This document shows positions 22,072-30,245 of a stretch of 31,124 bases of DNA, one piece after another. This DNA is from a virus. The notes under the pieces are model-generated. The model was given only the letters and a program-made list of their open reading frames with translations. It was not told where the DNA came from and did no database searches. A program made the position numbers and the translations under genes. The stretch's first letter is position 1, and every line of letters begins with the position of its first letter. The DNA is taken from IMG/VR virus record IMGVR_UViG_3300034068_000169, positions 1-31,124 of that record. The stretch is one strand, 5' to 3'.

Positions 22072-22090
22072 TTATAACTTTTTGTTATAA
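22072..22090 (-). other. AT-rich hairpin between two head genes
   Basis: TTATAAC and GTTATAA form a perfect 7-bp inverted repeat with a 5-base T (plus strand) loop, placed just after the stop of the gene at 22092. A further GTTATAAC lies at about 22103. No T run follows on the minus strand, so it is not a standard terminator. It may be an RNA-processing or stability site, or chance in AT-rich DNA. Confidence 0.35.
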
Positions 22091-22091
22091 A

Positions 22092-22271
22092 TTAGTTATG
22101 TGTTATAACTCTTGTTGTATCTGTATTTGTAACTGTAGAAGTTGTTTGCTCTTGTAAAGCTCCTATTCCTTGTTCTTGTAATTCTCCATTACAACATTTA
22201 GAACTATACGTTCCATCTTTACATACACAACCTCTTTTACCACCTTTTGGTGAACTTGTTTTGTTTCCCAT
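22092..22271 (-). CDS. Small Cys-rich virion-associated protein (59 aa)
   Basis: I place the start at ATG 22271, four bases after the protease stop. The product has a basic start (SSPKGGKRG), a Cys cluster CVCKDGTYSSKCC and the motif NGELQEQGIG. This C-x-C...CC plus QGIG pattern occurs in short structural-gene neighbours in Bacteroidota phages. Its function is unknown; the Cys cluster suggests metal binding or cross-linking. Confidence 0.65.
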   Translation of the reverse strand: MGNKTSSPKGGKRGCVCKDGTYSSKCCNGELQEQGIGALQEQTTSTVTNTDTTRVITHN

Positions 22272-22275
22272 AATT

Positions 22276-22866
22276 TTATTTATTAATTTCAGCATTAGTT
22301 ATTATTGATTTTATTTTATCCATTAATTCTTGTTCTTTTGCAATTTCTAAACTCATTTCTAATTTGTCTGAAAAATATCCTTCAATCGAAAAGCCTTTAA
22401 CCTTTCCTGTTTTTACAAAGTCATTCCATATAGCTTCATTATTAACTTTCATAGATACCATCCAAGTACCTACGGGTGCATTTAAGCCATACTTTTTAGA
22501 TTTATCCATATCTACATCTTCAACTATCCAAGATTCAACTACAGTTAAATCCTTTAGCTTTTTATCGTGTTCTAATGTAGCATTGTTTTGATTTGAATTC
22601 ATTAAAAACAATTCACTTGCTTTTCTAACTGTGTCATCTGAAAAGAAAATATAATATTCATCATTTCCATTTCTACGATAAATGTTTTTATTAGGAATTA
22701 ATGCAGCACCCATTAAAATCTTTTTCTCATCATCTACTTTTGCAAGTTCTAAATGTTCACTTAATGCTATAAAATTAGATTCTATTGCAGGAAATTCTAC
22801 AATTGAAACTGCATCTATTCCGCTTAATTTTTCTGTTTCGTCTATTATTAATTCTACTATTCGCAT
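22276..22866 (-). CDS. XkdF-like prohead protease
   Basis: It probably cleaves scaffold or capsid proteins during head maturation. The 196-residue protein carries the XkdF family pattern: GAALIPNKNIYRR (53-65), EYYIFFSDDTVRKASELFL (70-88), LEHD (98-101, with likely catalytic H100), VVESWIVED (109-117), GTWMVSMKV (133-141) and GFSIEGYF (158-165, candidate nucleophile S160). These match the H and S of S78-like phage proteases. It is the first gene after the late-promoter-like motif at 22880-22906. Confidence 0.85.
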   Translation of the reverse strand: MRIVELIIDETEKLSGIDAVSIVEFPAIESNFIALSEHLELAKVDDEKKILMGAALIPNKNIYRRNGNDEYYIFFSDDTVRKASELFLMNSNQNNATLEHDKKLKDLTVVESWIVEDVDMDKSKKYGLNAPVGTWMVSMKVNNEAIWNDFVKTGKVKGFSIEGYFSDKLEMSLEIAKEQELMDKIKSIITNAEINK

Positions 22867-22879
22867 TTTATATTTTTTA

Positions 22880-22906
22880 ATTATAATTAATTTAATTTTA
22901 AATTGT
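22880..22906 (-). promoter_or_regulatory. Late-promoter-like motif ACAATT-N13-ATTATAAT
   Basis: On the minus strand ACAATT (plus 22906-22901) is followed after 13 bases by ATTATAAT (plus 22887-22880), with 34 bases from ACAATT to the ATG at 22866. It lies in the short gap between tape measure and protease genes, where no terminator is seen. It matches the sites at 19449 and 30160 in sequence, spacing and distance to the start codon. Confidence 0.5.
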
Positions 22907-22911
22907 TTTAA

Positions 22912-24759
22912 TTAACCCATTGAAGCATTATTGATAATGTTTCTATTTAAAGACTGACCTGTTGTAACATCTCCTGCAGTTACATAAGTTTTTATAGGTT
23001 GTTGTTCTTTTGAACCTATAGTTTGTGCTAATTGATTTGCTCCGCCTTGACCTACAACATTAAAACTTGGAGCAGTCATTCCGCCACCACTACCACCTAC
23101 ATTTCCTGCACTTGGAGTTCCACCACCACCTAAAGCAGATAAACCTTTTGCAGTTGCAGCAATATTAGAAGCTATACCTATTCCAGCACCAATAGTATTG
23201 ATTATCCTTGACCTAACACCGTATGTTGGGTCGATTGCATTTATAGGTGAAGCAGTTGCTATAGCGTTTGCAGTTTGTGTATTAATAATAATTTTAGCTA
23301 TGCCTAAAGCACTTTCTGTTATCATTGCTACTTTCTGAATTGCTTTATTTTTTTCAAACAACCCTTTTATTAATCCTATTCCTGATTCTATAGCTGCAAA
23401 TCCAGCATCTTGAATTGCTTTTTTTGCGTCTGCTACTGCTTTTTCATTTGCTATTGTTACTTTATTAGTTTCTTTTTGATTAGTTATTAAAGCGTTATCT
23501 GTATCTTTCTTTTTAATTAAAAATTCATTTTCAGCGTCTACTCTTGCTTGTGTTCCATCAGCATATAATTTTCTCTTACGTAATAATTCAGCATTATCTA
23601 TTTCTTGCTGTAATACTATAACTTCTCTTTGCTTTTCTAATTTTTTTATTTCAGTTAATTCTTGTTCTGAATCAAACTGTTTTGATTTAATATTTAATTC
23701 ATTTTTTGTGTCTATTTGACTTTGCAATAATTCATTAGATTCTTTAGTTAATGAATTCTCATTTGCAAGTTGTTCACTTTTCAAACCTTTAATCTGTGCT
23801 AATACCCCTTCTACATTTGCTTCTGCATTAATTAATGCTACTCTATTTTCAGTAGTTTTATTAAGGTTATATGTAGCAGCAGCAGCATCCTTTTGTAAAT
23901 TTGCTGCCTTAAGCATTGCCACTTCTTGTTTTTCTAATATAGTTTTTAATTTATCATTAGCCTTTATTCTATCTGAAATAGATAATAAATCATTATCTCT
24001 TATTTGTCTTTGACTTTCTGCTTGTCTATCATATTGTTCAACTAATTTAGCTTGTTGAGCAGCTGCTATTAAAGCGGAATTTTGAAGTTTAATATTTGCT
24101 TCCGATGCTTTTAAAGTTTTTACTGCATAATTACCTATTGCATCAGCAGTATCACCAATAGCTTTTTTACCTCTATCAAAAGTATTATTAACTCCACTTA
24201 AAATATCAATAGATTCTTTACCTGCTTGTTTAACAGATTCCATTGCACCAGCAAAATCTCCTTCAAATACTTTTTTTAATGCACTTCCTAAATATCCTAC
24301 AGTATCTAAAAATGAATTAAATCTTTCAATTAAATTTTCTTTAATTAAATCACCAAACTTTTTTAAATATGTAGTTGGGTTTTCAAATACATCTTTAAAT
24401 ATTTTAACAACAGATGGAAAATTATCCATTACAAATCCAAATAAATCATTAAAAGCAATAGATAAAGCACCTATAACAGTGTTAAAAGCATCTACAACTT
24501 TTTGATTCTTACCTAATACTTCTTTAAATAAATTAAAGGCTTCCATTACTAAACCAATACCAATTGCCTTAACAGCTAATCCCATTCCTTTAAATCCATC
24601 AGCCAAAGATTTAACTCCTGCTTCAGCACTTTTAGTTGACTTCTGTATTCCTTTTATTTCATCAGCAGTATCTTCAAAAGAATTACCTAATTTTTTAACA
24701 TCTTTAGTTATGCTATCTAAATTACTTTCTATTTTTAACGTAACTACTTTATTTTCCAT
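22912..24759 (-). CDS. Tape measure protein
   Basis: It sets tail length and is threaded through the tail tube. The 615-residue protein has an N-terminal helical part, a hydrophobic stretch near 55-75 (GMGLAVKAIGIGLVMEAF), long Ala/Gln/Lys-rich coiled coil (about 210-470) and hydrophobic C-terminal helices (AMITESALGIAKIIINTQTA-like). The C terminus TYVTAGDVTTGQSLNRNIIN, ending NASMG, is a mark of Bacteroidota phage tape measures. At 615 residues it predicts a rather short tail (inference). Its start overlaps a 48-residue gene by 16 bases. Confidence 0.9.
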   Translation of the reverse strand: MENKVVTLKIESNLDSITKDVKKLGNSFEDTADEIKGIQKSTKSAEAGVKSLADGFKGMGLAVKAIGIGLVMEAFNLFKEVLGKNQKVVDAFNTVIGALSIAFNDLFGFVMDNFPSVVKIFKDVFENPTTYLKKFGDLIKENLIERFNSFLDTVGYLGSALKKVFEGDFAGAMESVKQAGKESIDILSGVNNTFDRGKKAIGDTADAIGNYAVKTLKASEANIKLQNSALIAAAQQAKLVEQYDRQAESQRQIRDNDLLSISDRIKANDKLKTILEKQEVAMLKAANLQKDAAAATYNLNKTTENRVALINAEANVEGVLAQIKGLKSEQLANENSLTKESNELLQSQIDTKNELNIKSKQFDSEQELTEIKKLEKQREVIVLQQEIDNAELLRKRKLYADGTQARVDAENEFLIKKKDTDNALITNQKETNKVTIANEKAVADAKKAIQDAGFAAIESGIGLIKGLFEKNKAIQKVAMITESALGIAKIIINTQTANAIATASPINAIDPTYGVRSRIINTIGAGIGIASNIAATAKGLSALGGGGTPSAGNVGGSGGGMTAPSFNVVGQGGANQLAQTIGSKEQQPIKTYVTAGDVTTGQSLNRNIINNASMG

Positions 24760-24890
24760 TGTCTTTTTATTTGTTCAAATCCTTGTTTCCAAGTTTTTAA
24801 TAATTGATATTTTCCTTTTGCTATTTCTATTACTTCACTTTGTCCGTAATGTTCGTGCAATGCTAATAAGTCTAAAATGTTTTTTATCAT
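24744..24890 (-). CDS. Small protein upstream of tape measure (48 aa)
   Basis: ATG at 24890 overlaps the TGA stop of the 824-residue tail gene (ATGA), and TAG at 24746-24744 lies inside the tape measure start. The product begins MIKNILDLLALHEHYGQSEV and ends in a basic Trp/Lys helix (KRQWKIK). The coupling on both sides makes a real gene likely. It could be a tape measure or tail-tip assembly chaperone, by position only. Confidence 0.65.
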   Translation of the reverse strand: MIKNILDLLALHEHYGQSEVIEIAKGKYQLLKTWKQGFEQIKRQWKIK

Positions 24891-27361
24891 AATTCTTGAT
24901 TTATAAATACGTATTCTGTTAATTGTAAAATTCCTTTATTATAGTATTCGATTCCTATCCTATCAGTTCTATAAACTCCACTTGTATTTTCTGGAACATT
25001 TACATCTAAAATATAATCATTATAGTTTTCTGCAGTTGGAGGTGTGTAGTTCAAAAAACTTTCTGCTCCTTTAATACCAAAATAATCATAATCATTTTTA
25101 TAAATAGTAACTTTAAAATCCTGATTTGTATTGTCAATATCAATATCCATTGAATCAGCATATCTATAACCGACAGTACTCGCAGCATTAATACCACGAT
25201 AATCAGTTATCAATTCAAATGTAGCTTCACCTGTTGTTAAATCAGTTGTAAAGTTGTTTATAATATACCTTTTATCGCGAATAATTAACCTGTCGTTTAA
25301 ATTTATTCCTGTTTTTTCGCCGTAATAATTAGTTACTGTTGAACCTAATAATCTTTGGGGTAGAATTGCTTTTATTTTTAATATTCTCGTTTTAATATTA
25401 TATAAATTTTGTACGTAATTATTATACATTCTATAATATAAACCTTGTGGAGCTAAAACATTATACCAAGGTGATTGTTCATTTCCAAAATTCATACTCA
25501 TCAATTGATTTGTATCTGTTGGAATATTAGTATATTCATTTGAGTATCTTTGGTAACTTGAAAATGTTGTTGTACCTGTTTCAGTTGTCAATACAATAGG
25601 AGTTGATAATGTATTCATTCCATTATTATATATTAACATTGTTTTTGGTACATAAGGTTTTAAATCTTTGTCAATTAAACTTGCAGTTAAAAAATTTTCA
25701 CCGAATGTTTTCTCAAATAATACATTTTCAAATGGTAGTTTAATATCATAATTTGCACTTTCATTTGAATTAATATCTTTATAAATCAAGTCGCCATATT
25801 CTGTGTTGTTATTTCCATAAAAAGCATTATTTAAAACGTTAGTACTTTTTTCATATTGAAAATTAATAGCCTTAAATAATTTTGGTCGTTCTATATCAAA
25901 TTCATTTGATTGTACATATTTTGTAATATCTAAAATCTTACCTTGATTGTAGTACATTTCAAGAGGTACAAATTCAAATGTTTTATCAGCAATAGGAAGA
26001 ATCATTAAATTAAAAGCCTTTATTAAACCAGTTAAAAATGCTTCTACAGTAATATCAGGAACGTAGTTTGCAATATTAATATTTGAAACTGTAAACTGAG
26101 CCGCTAAAGTTACAGAAGTAGCAAATGAATGTATTGCATTATTGTTATATCTCCAATACCAAAATTTTGATTTAAAACTATTTGAAGCATCGGATGAAAT
26201 TTTAACTTCATAAATATTATTTTGAGGTTGGTCTTGTTTACTATAAAAATCAATTGAAAATGCAGTTCCAGCACTTCCGTTTATCCCCATTAAATTTGAA
26301 TAAGTAGCAAACAATAAACCATTTTTATAAATAAAAACTGAATAAGGTATTGTTAAATCAGCAGGTGTTACTGTTAATTGTATTTTAATTTTAGTACTAT
26401 ATGTAGGACCACTCGCAAAGTTCCAATTAGTTGTTATTTTTCCCGTTGTTAAATTCAACTCAGGAAATGAACCTGTATTACTATCAGGTTTTAAAGTAAA
26501 TTTTTCTGTTTGAACCTTTAAAGTTTCAGCATTTTTTAAATATAAATTTAATTCAGTAAACTGTTGCATACTTAAAAAAGTACCTTGAAAAGTTAAACCG
26601 AAATAGTTTTCTATTCTTCCTAAAACCCTTTCTAAAGATATAGCAGGGAATAATTCATTCCATTTTACGGGTGCAGTTGTCAATGTTACATCTTCTGATG
26701 CAATACCATTTTTATAATAAAATTTTCTTTGTGAACCAATTAAAGGATAGCCTACAAAATAATAAAAAGGACTTTGAGTTATTCTATTTTTTATTTGCGT
26801 TGAATTATACGGATGGTTGTAAATACTCCAATCTAAAGCGTTCATTTTAGTATCTTTCAATACATCTTTTAATTGTGTTAAGTTACCGTAAAATGTAATG
26901 CTATAACTTTCTATTGCGCCATTCTTTTTATTTACTTTTTCAAGTTGTATGTTTCCTTTTTTAAATGTGATTGTATCTAATTCAATATAAGCATCGTATC
27001 TAACACGATGGTCGTAACCATTATTTACATCGGATTCATACCAATGTGAAAATATTTTATTATTATAATCACTCGCAGGAATTGTGAAACTTTGAGAATA
27101 ATCTGTATAGATTTTACCTAAGTCATTTGCATTTTGCAAGGAACTTGTAACGCTTATTTTTTCGTCGTTAAATAACTCAATTCTTTTAGCAACCTTTTGA
27201 GTTTCAAAATATCCTCCTAAAGAATTTAATTCGTTTACTAAACAAGCTTTTGATTCAAATATACCGCCATTATTAACAACTGAAGTTTCAAAATCATTAA
27301 CTACATTTTGAGTTATGTTTATAACCTCATCTACATAAATAAATACTTCTACTGTAACCAT
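24887..27361 (-). CDS. Large conserved tail protein (824 aa), probable distal tail / tip
   Basis: This protein is conserved in Bacteroidota phages in my recollection (KRIELFNDEKISVTSSLQNA, YSQSFTIPASDYNNKIFSHW near 115-135). It is mainly beta structure with many aromatic residues. Its N terminus (21-45) carries the motif NNGG-x2-ESKACL, matching two copies in the 113-residue tail protein at 15704-16045. It lies directly before the tape measure and is coupled at both ends (TAATG, ATGA). A role as distal tail or baseplate-like hub protein is likely but not shown by a named catalytic motif. Confidence 0.75.
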   Translation of the reverse strand: MVTVEVFIYVDEVINITQNVVNDFETSVVNNGGIFESKACLVNELNSLGGYFETQKVAKRIELFNDEKISVTSSLQNANDLGKIYTDYSQSFTIPASDYNNKIFSHWYESDVNNGYDHRVRYDAYIELDTITFKKGNIQLEKVNKKNGAIESYSITFYGNLTQLKDVLKDTKMNALDWSIYNHPYNSTQIKNRITQSPFYYFVGYPLIGSQRKFYYKNGIASEDVTLTTAPVKWNELFPAISLERVLGRIENYFGLTFQGTFLSMQQFTELNLYLKNAETLKVQTEKFTLKPDSNTGSFPELNLTTGKITTNWNFASGPTYSTKIKIQLTVTPADLTIPYSVFIYKNGLLFATYSNLMGINGSAGTAFSIDFYSKQDQPQNNIYEVKISSDASNSFKSKFWYWRYNNNAIHSFATSVTLAAQFTVSNINIANYVPDITVEAFLTGLIKAFNLMILPIADKTFEFVPLEMYYNQGKILDITKYVQSNEFDIERPKLFKAINFQYEKSTNVLNNAFYGNNNTEYGDLIYKDINSNESANYDIKLPFENVLFEKTFGENFLTASLIDKDLKPYVPKTMLIYNNGMNTLSTPIVLTTETGTTTFSSYQRYSNEYTNIPTDTNQLMSMNFGNEQSPWYNVLAPQGLYYRMYNNYVQNLYNIKTRILKIKAILPQRLLGSTVTNYYGEKTGINLNDRLIIRDKRYIINNFTTDLTTGEATFELITDYRGINAASTVGYRYADSMDIDIDNTNQDFKVTIYKNDYDYFGIKGAESFLNYTPPTAENYNDYILDVNVPENTSGVYRTDRIGIEYYNKGILQLTEYVFINQEL

Positions 27362-28425
27362 TATACAACATCGTTTATAAGATTAAAAGCGTATTCAAAT
27401 TCTATTTCAAAGTTTATATTTTTATCTTTTAAATCAGTTTTATATTCAAAAGATTTGTTTTTAACTTTTGCAGGTTTATTATCTAACAATACAGTTTCAC
27501 TTAATAATAAATCGTGTATTAATTCATTATAGTTTTCTGCAACCCAACCTGTGTTTAATTTAATTGACTTAGTTCCATTTATATTAAACGCTTGTGATTG
27601 TCCTTTATAAACATTGTAATCTATGTTATCAGGTAGTAAATTATATTCTGAACCCTTTACATTAATGCTATTACTTTGTGCTTTAAAGAAAGTTAAAAAC
27701 TGCCACCCACCAAATGAATTTATAAACGTACATTCAACAGGTGTATATTTACATTCTTCAATAGGTTGCGCGTTAATAACAAATTCGTCGTAATCGTCAC
27801 CAACGTTATAAATAGTTATTTGACAAGGTAACTGATAGTTACTAAGCAAATCACTTGAATATGGTACTTTTAATAAATTAACAGTTCCTGTAGTTGGTAC
27901 ATAATAAATATAATCACTTCCTGAATTTTCGTAAATAATTTGATACTCATTTGATGTAGTGTCGATTAATAAATTGAAATAACCGAAAGGACCAGTTTTG
28001 TTCCAAGTATTAATTATATTTTGATTTTGTAATAAGTATGAATTTGCTACAATAGCAGCTTGTTTGCCATCTGTGTATTTTGTAAACCCATTTAAACCAA
28101 CATAACTAATAGTGTCTAATAATATATAGATATCATCAAAATAATATCTTTTAACTTTAAATAAACACCAATCAGCATTACTTTCATTTGAAACGTTAGT
28201 CGTTTTAACTGCATTCGTATTGTCTATAAATTCACTTAGAAAATTAGATATATTATAATAGTTTGCTATTTGTGAAGCACTCGGAATATCTTTACTCATT
28301 ACATAGTTTGGAACAGTTGGCTCAGTATCACCTTTATTCCAAATAAATAATTCTATTTTAGAACCCGATTGCCCTGTTTCATTTACTTCAATTATAAATG
28401 GACTTCTTACTTGTACTATATTCAT
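27361..28425 (-). CDS. Conserved tail protein (354 aa)
   Basis: It opens MNIVQVRSPFIIEVNETGQS and is beta-rich with many Tyr and Asn residues. I recognise the family as a recurrent neighbour of the large tail protein and tape measure in Bacteroidota phages, but not its exact function; a tail-tip structural role is probable. It is joined to the 824-residue gene downstream as TAATG and overlaps the gp10-like gene upstream by four bases. Confidence 0.7.
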   Translation of the reverse strand: MNIVQVRSPFIIEVNETGQSGSKIELFIWNKGDTEPTVPNYVMSKDIPSASQIANYYNISNFLSEFIDNTNAVKTTNVSNESNADWCLFKVKRYYFDDIYILLDTISYVGLNGFTKYTDGKQAAIVANSYLLQNQNIINTWNKTGPFGYFNLLIDTTSNEYQIIYENSGSDYIYYVPTTGTVNLLKVPYSSDLLSNYQLPCQITIYNVGDDYDEFVINAQPIEECKYTPVECTFINSFGGWQFLTFFKAQSNSINVKGSEYNLLPDNIDYNVYKGQSQAFNINGTKSIKLNTGWVAENYNELIHDLLLSETVLLDNKPAKVKNKSFEYKTDLKDKNINFEIEFEYAFNLINDVV

Positions 28426-28952
28426 TTTATATCTTTTAAATTATAATCTACCATTGTTTCTATATCTTGTCCAAATGCTTTAATTAAATCAACATCTATA
28501 TATTTTTTATATCCTGCTTCAAATGGTTTAGTAAAAAACAAACTTGGTTTAATTCCTTTGTGAAATATTGAGCGAGTAATTAAATAAGCTGTTGAATCAT
28601 AACTTAAAAACTTACCTGATTTTTTATCACGAAATTGAAATCCTTTTTGTTTGACCCATTGATTAATTCCTTTTGTTAAACCGCCTTTTTTACCTGTACC
28701 TGAACCAAACTTATAAGGACTATCAGGAGCTTTATTAGAACTTGTTTTACCTTTAACACCTAAGTCTAAAAATGTTCCATAATCTGCCATTTGAAAGCCT
28801 ACAATAGTATATCCATTTTCTGTTACTACTTCGCCTTTTAAACTGTTGTATAATGATTTACTATTATTATGTCCAGTCTTTGATAGATTACTTCTTGACT
28901 GTTGAATAACATAATCACGAAATTTAGTTATAACCTTTTCAACTTCTAACAT
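28422..28952 (-). CDS. HK97 gp10-like tail-completion protein
   Basis: The 176-residue protein has the gp10-type features DYGTFLDLGVKG (about 57-68), SPYKFGSGTGKKGGL, a WVKQKGFQFR segment, and KGIKPSLFFTKPFE (about 132-145). It probably completes the head-proximal end of the tail or helps joining. It overlaps the neighbouring completion gene by seven bases. Confidence 0.8.
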   Translation of the reverse strand: MLEVEKVITKFRDYVIQQSRSNLSKTGHNNSKSLYNSLKGEVVTENGYTIVGFQMADYGTFLDLGVKGKTSSNKAPDSPYKFGSGTGKKGGLTKGINQWVKQKGFQFRDKKSGKFLSYDSTAYLITRSIFHKGIKPSLFFTKPFEAGYKKYIDVDLIKAFGQDIETMVDYNLKDIK

Positions 28953-29401
28953 TTAGTCATTGAATTTTGTATTGCAATATCAAATGTGTATGTAACTCCA
29001 GCTATTTTATTTTCAAATCTTTCAGTAAAGAATTCTATTGATGCAGTGTTGTTTACTAACTCATAATCTTCAGCTAATGTACCACGTCTTAATACTTCTA
29101 AGAATCTATTTGCTACAGCTAATTGTGTATTTAAAACATCTTGCTCATTGTCATTGCCTATAAATATATCAGTTGTTAATTCTTTAGATTCATCTACAAT
29201 ATCCATACTTAAAATAGATATATTATAATTCAATACAGCACCCTGATATGAAACTGAATTTACTATAATATGACTTAAAGGAAATATAGTCTGTTTGTTT
29301 AAATCAACTTTAAATATATCACCAGTAGTAACTGTGTTTACAAAAGCATCTTCTTGTAGTTGATTCTTTATTGCTTGTGTTATTTCGTAAAATGTACTCA
29401 T
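28946..29401 (-). CDS. Tail completion / terminator-like protein (151 aa)
   Basis: The product shows NTVTTGDIFKVDLNKQTIF (23-41), VLNYNISILSMDIVDESKEL and NEQDVLNTQLAVANRFLEVL, motifs that I recall in a Bacteroidota phage tail-completion family (functional analogue of tail terminators). It lies between the tail assembly chaperone and the gp10-like gene, as expected for head-tail joining. Its ATG overlaps the stop of the frameshifted chaperone extension (TAATG), which supports that extension. Confidence 0.75.
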   Translation of the reverse strand: MSTFYEITQAIKNQLQEDAFVNTVTTGDIFKVDLNKQTIFPLSHIIVNSVSYQGAVLNYNISILSMDIVDESKELTTDIFIGNDNEQDVLNTQLAVANRFLEVLRRGTLAEDYELVNNTASIEFFTERFENKIAGVTYTFDIAIQNSMTKC

Positions 29402-29652
29402 TATCTTTTTTTAATTAAATCTGATTCTATTTGATTCTTTTGTTTCTCAAATGTTAAATATGTTAAACATTGGTTAATTGGTAGTTCGGTAACTCTATCA
29501 AATTGGATAAGGTTTCCTTGAGCAATAGCATAGATTGAACTATACCATCCCCATCTTTTTCCAAATTGTGCTGATGCAGAATAGTCTGAATCTCCTTGTT
29601 GTTCTCCAAATAAGTCAGTGTACTTTTCAATAGTTCGTTGCCTAAAGTGTAA
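29401..29652 (-). CDS. -1 frame extension of tail assembly chaperone (gpGT-like)
   Basis: After a -1 shift at the T9 run (29659-29651), an open frame of 83 codons ends with TAA at 29403-29401. The predicted fusion is 248 residues: 165 from the zero frame and 83 from this frame. The extension includes FGKRWGWYSSIYAIAQGN and FDRVTELP followed by CLTYLTFEKQKNQ. I recognise these as conserved in the C-terminal part of Bacteroidota phage tail chaperones. Its stop overlaps the ATG of the next gene. It corresponds to gpGT of lambda in role: the longer product would bridge tape measure and tube protein. Confidence 0.85.
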   Translation of the reverse strand, partial: LHFRQRTIEKYTDLFGEQQGDSDYSASAQFGKRWGWYSSIYAIAQGNLIQFDRVTELPINQCLTYLTFEKQKNQIESDLIKKR

Positions 29653-30146
29653 AAAAAAACATTGGCACCAAATACAATATCTAAAGGTGCGTGTTTCATT
29701 ACTTCACTGTATGTTATTGAACCATTATATTTTTCAATCTCATACGTGCCATTTAAACCATTCTTTTTAATTGGTCTATATAATACTGCCATTGCTTTAT
29801 GCATTTGCTCCCAGTCGTTTATATACGTATCTAAGTCTGTATATTCACCAAATGTCATATCATCTAAGTTAGGTATAAACCCAAATTCAACACCACCCAT
29901 TTTAAATCTACTGATAAACTTATGATTTTTAACATCAAACATTTTACCAAGTGATTCAGTAATTTCTATTACTTCTTTATATCTTATTTCTGCAACTTCT
30001 TTTAAGTCTATACCGCAAAACGTTTGAACCATTTTTTGATGTAAGAATTCTTCGTCTGTGTTATCTTTAGCTATCTTTAAAAATGCTTGATACTGTGATA
30101 ACTTAATTTCATTTAATTCTGTTGGTATGCTAATTTCTAACTTCAT
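29463..30146 (-). CDS. Tail assembly chaperone, zero-frame product (gpG-like)
   Basis: I place the start at ATG 30146; a longer frame to 30209 would run through a terminator and late-promoter-like site and is rejected. The 227-residue product begins MKLEISIPTELNEIKLSQYQ and contains a helical core (CGIDLKEVAEIRYKEVIEIT) and FGANVFFYTLGNELLKSTL around the slippery site. Position before the tail completion and tape measure genes, plus the frameshift, identify it as the G-type chaperone. The segment after the slip site (ENNKEIQ to the LTNV end) overlaps the extension frame, so this stretch is coded twice. Confidence 0.85.
   Translation of the reverse strand: MKLEISIPTELNEIKLSQYQAFLKIAKDNTDEEFLHQKMVQTFCGIDLKEVAEIRYKEVIEITESLGKMFDVKNHKFISRFKMGGVEFGFIPNLDDMTFGEYTDLDTYINDWEQMHKAMAVLYRPIKKNGLNGTYEIEKYNGSITYSEVMKHAPLDIVFGANVFFYTLGNELLKSTLTYLENNKEIQTILHQHNLEKDGDGIVQSMLLLKETLSNLIELPNYQLTNV
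29651..29660 (-). promoter_or_regulatory. Slippery site for -1 ribosomal frameshifting
   Basis: On the minus strand GTTTTTTTTTAC holds nine T after G. Read as GTT TTT TTT TAC it contains the perfect heptamer T TTT TTT, which permits full re-pairing after a -1 slip. No strong stem-loop directly after it was obvious by eye; a slippery run may suffice. Confidence 0.8.
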
Positions 30147-30159
30147 ATTATTGTTTTTT

Positions 30160-30186
30160 ATTATAATAAAATAAAGTTGTAATTGT
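30160..30186 (-). promoter_or_regulatory. Late-promoter-like motif ACAATT-N13-ATTATAAT
   Basis: On the minus strand ACAATT (plus 30186-30181) is followed after 13 bases by ATTATAAT (plus 30167-30160), with 31 bases from ACAATT to the chaperone ATG. It lies directly after the terminator at 30194-30221 and would start the tail module. Confidence 0.55.
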
Positions 30187-30193
30187 ATTAAAC

Positions 30194-30221
30194 AAAAAAA
30201 GGTAGCCATTTCTGACTACCT
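30194..30221 (-). terminator. Rho-independent terminator, GAAA loop
   Basis: On the minus strand AGGTAGTCA pairs with TGGCTACCT (one T-G pair), closing a GAAA tetraloop, followed by seven T. It ends the early micro-gene unit, 25 bases after the 54-residue gene, and separates it from the tail module. Confidence 0.88.
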
Positions 30222-30245
30222 AATTTCGATTATAAATTAACCAAT

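Noticed and set aside
24887-27361. The 824-residue protein as a tape measure
   Set aside because: It is beta-rich and lacks long helices, and the downstream 615-residue protein has the typical tape measure C terminus.
30147-30209. Upstream extension of the tail assembly chaperone start to 30209
   Set aside because: It would run through a strong terminator and a late-promoter-like motif and encodes an atypical hydrophobic lead. ATG 30146 fits the family start.
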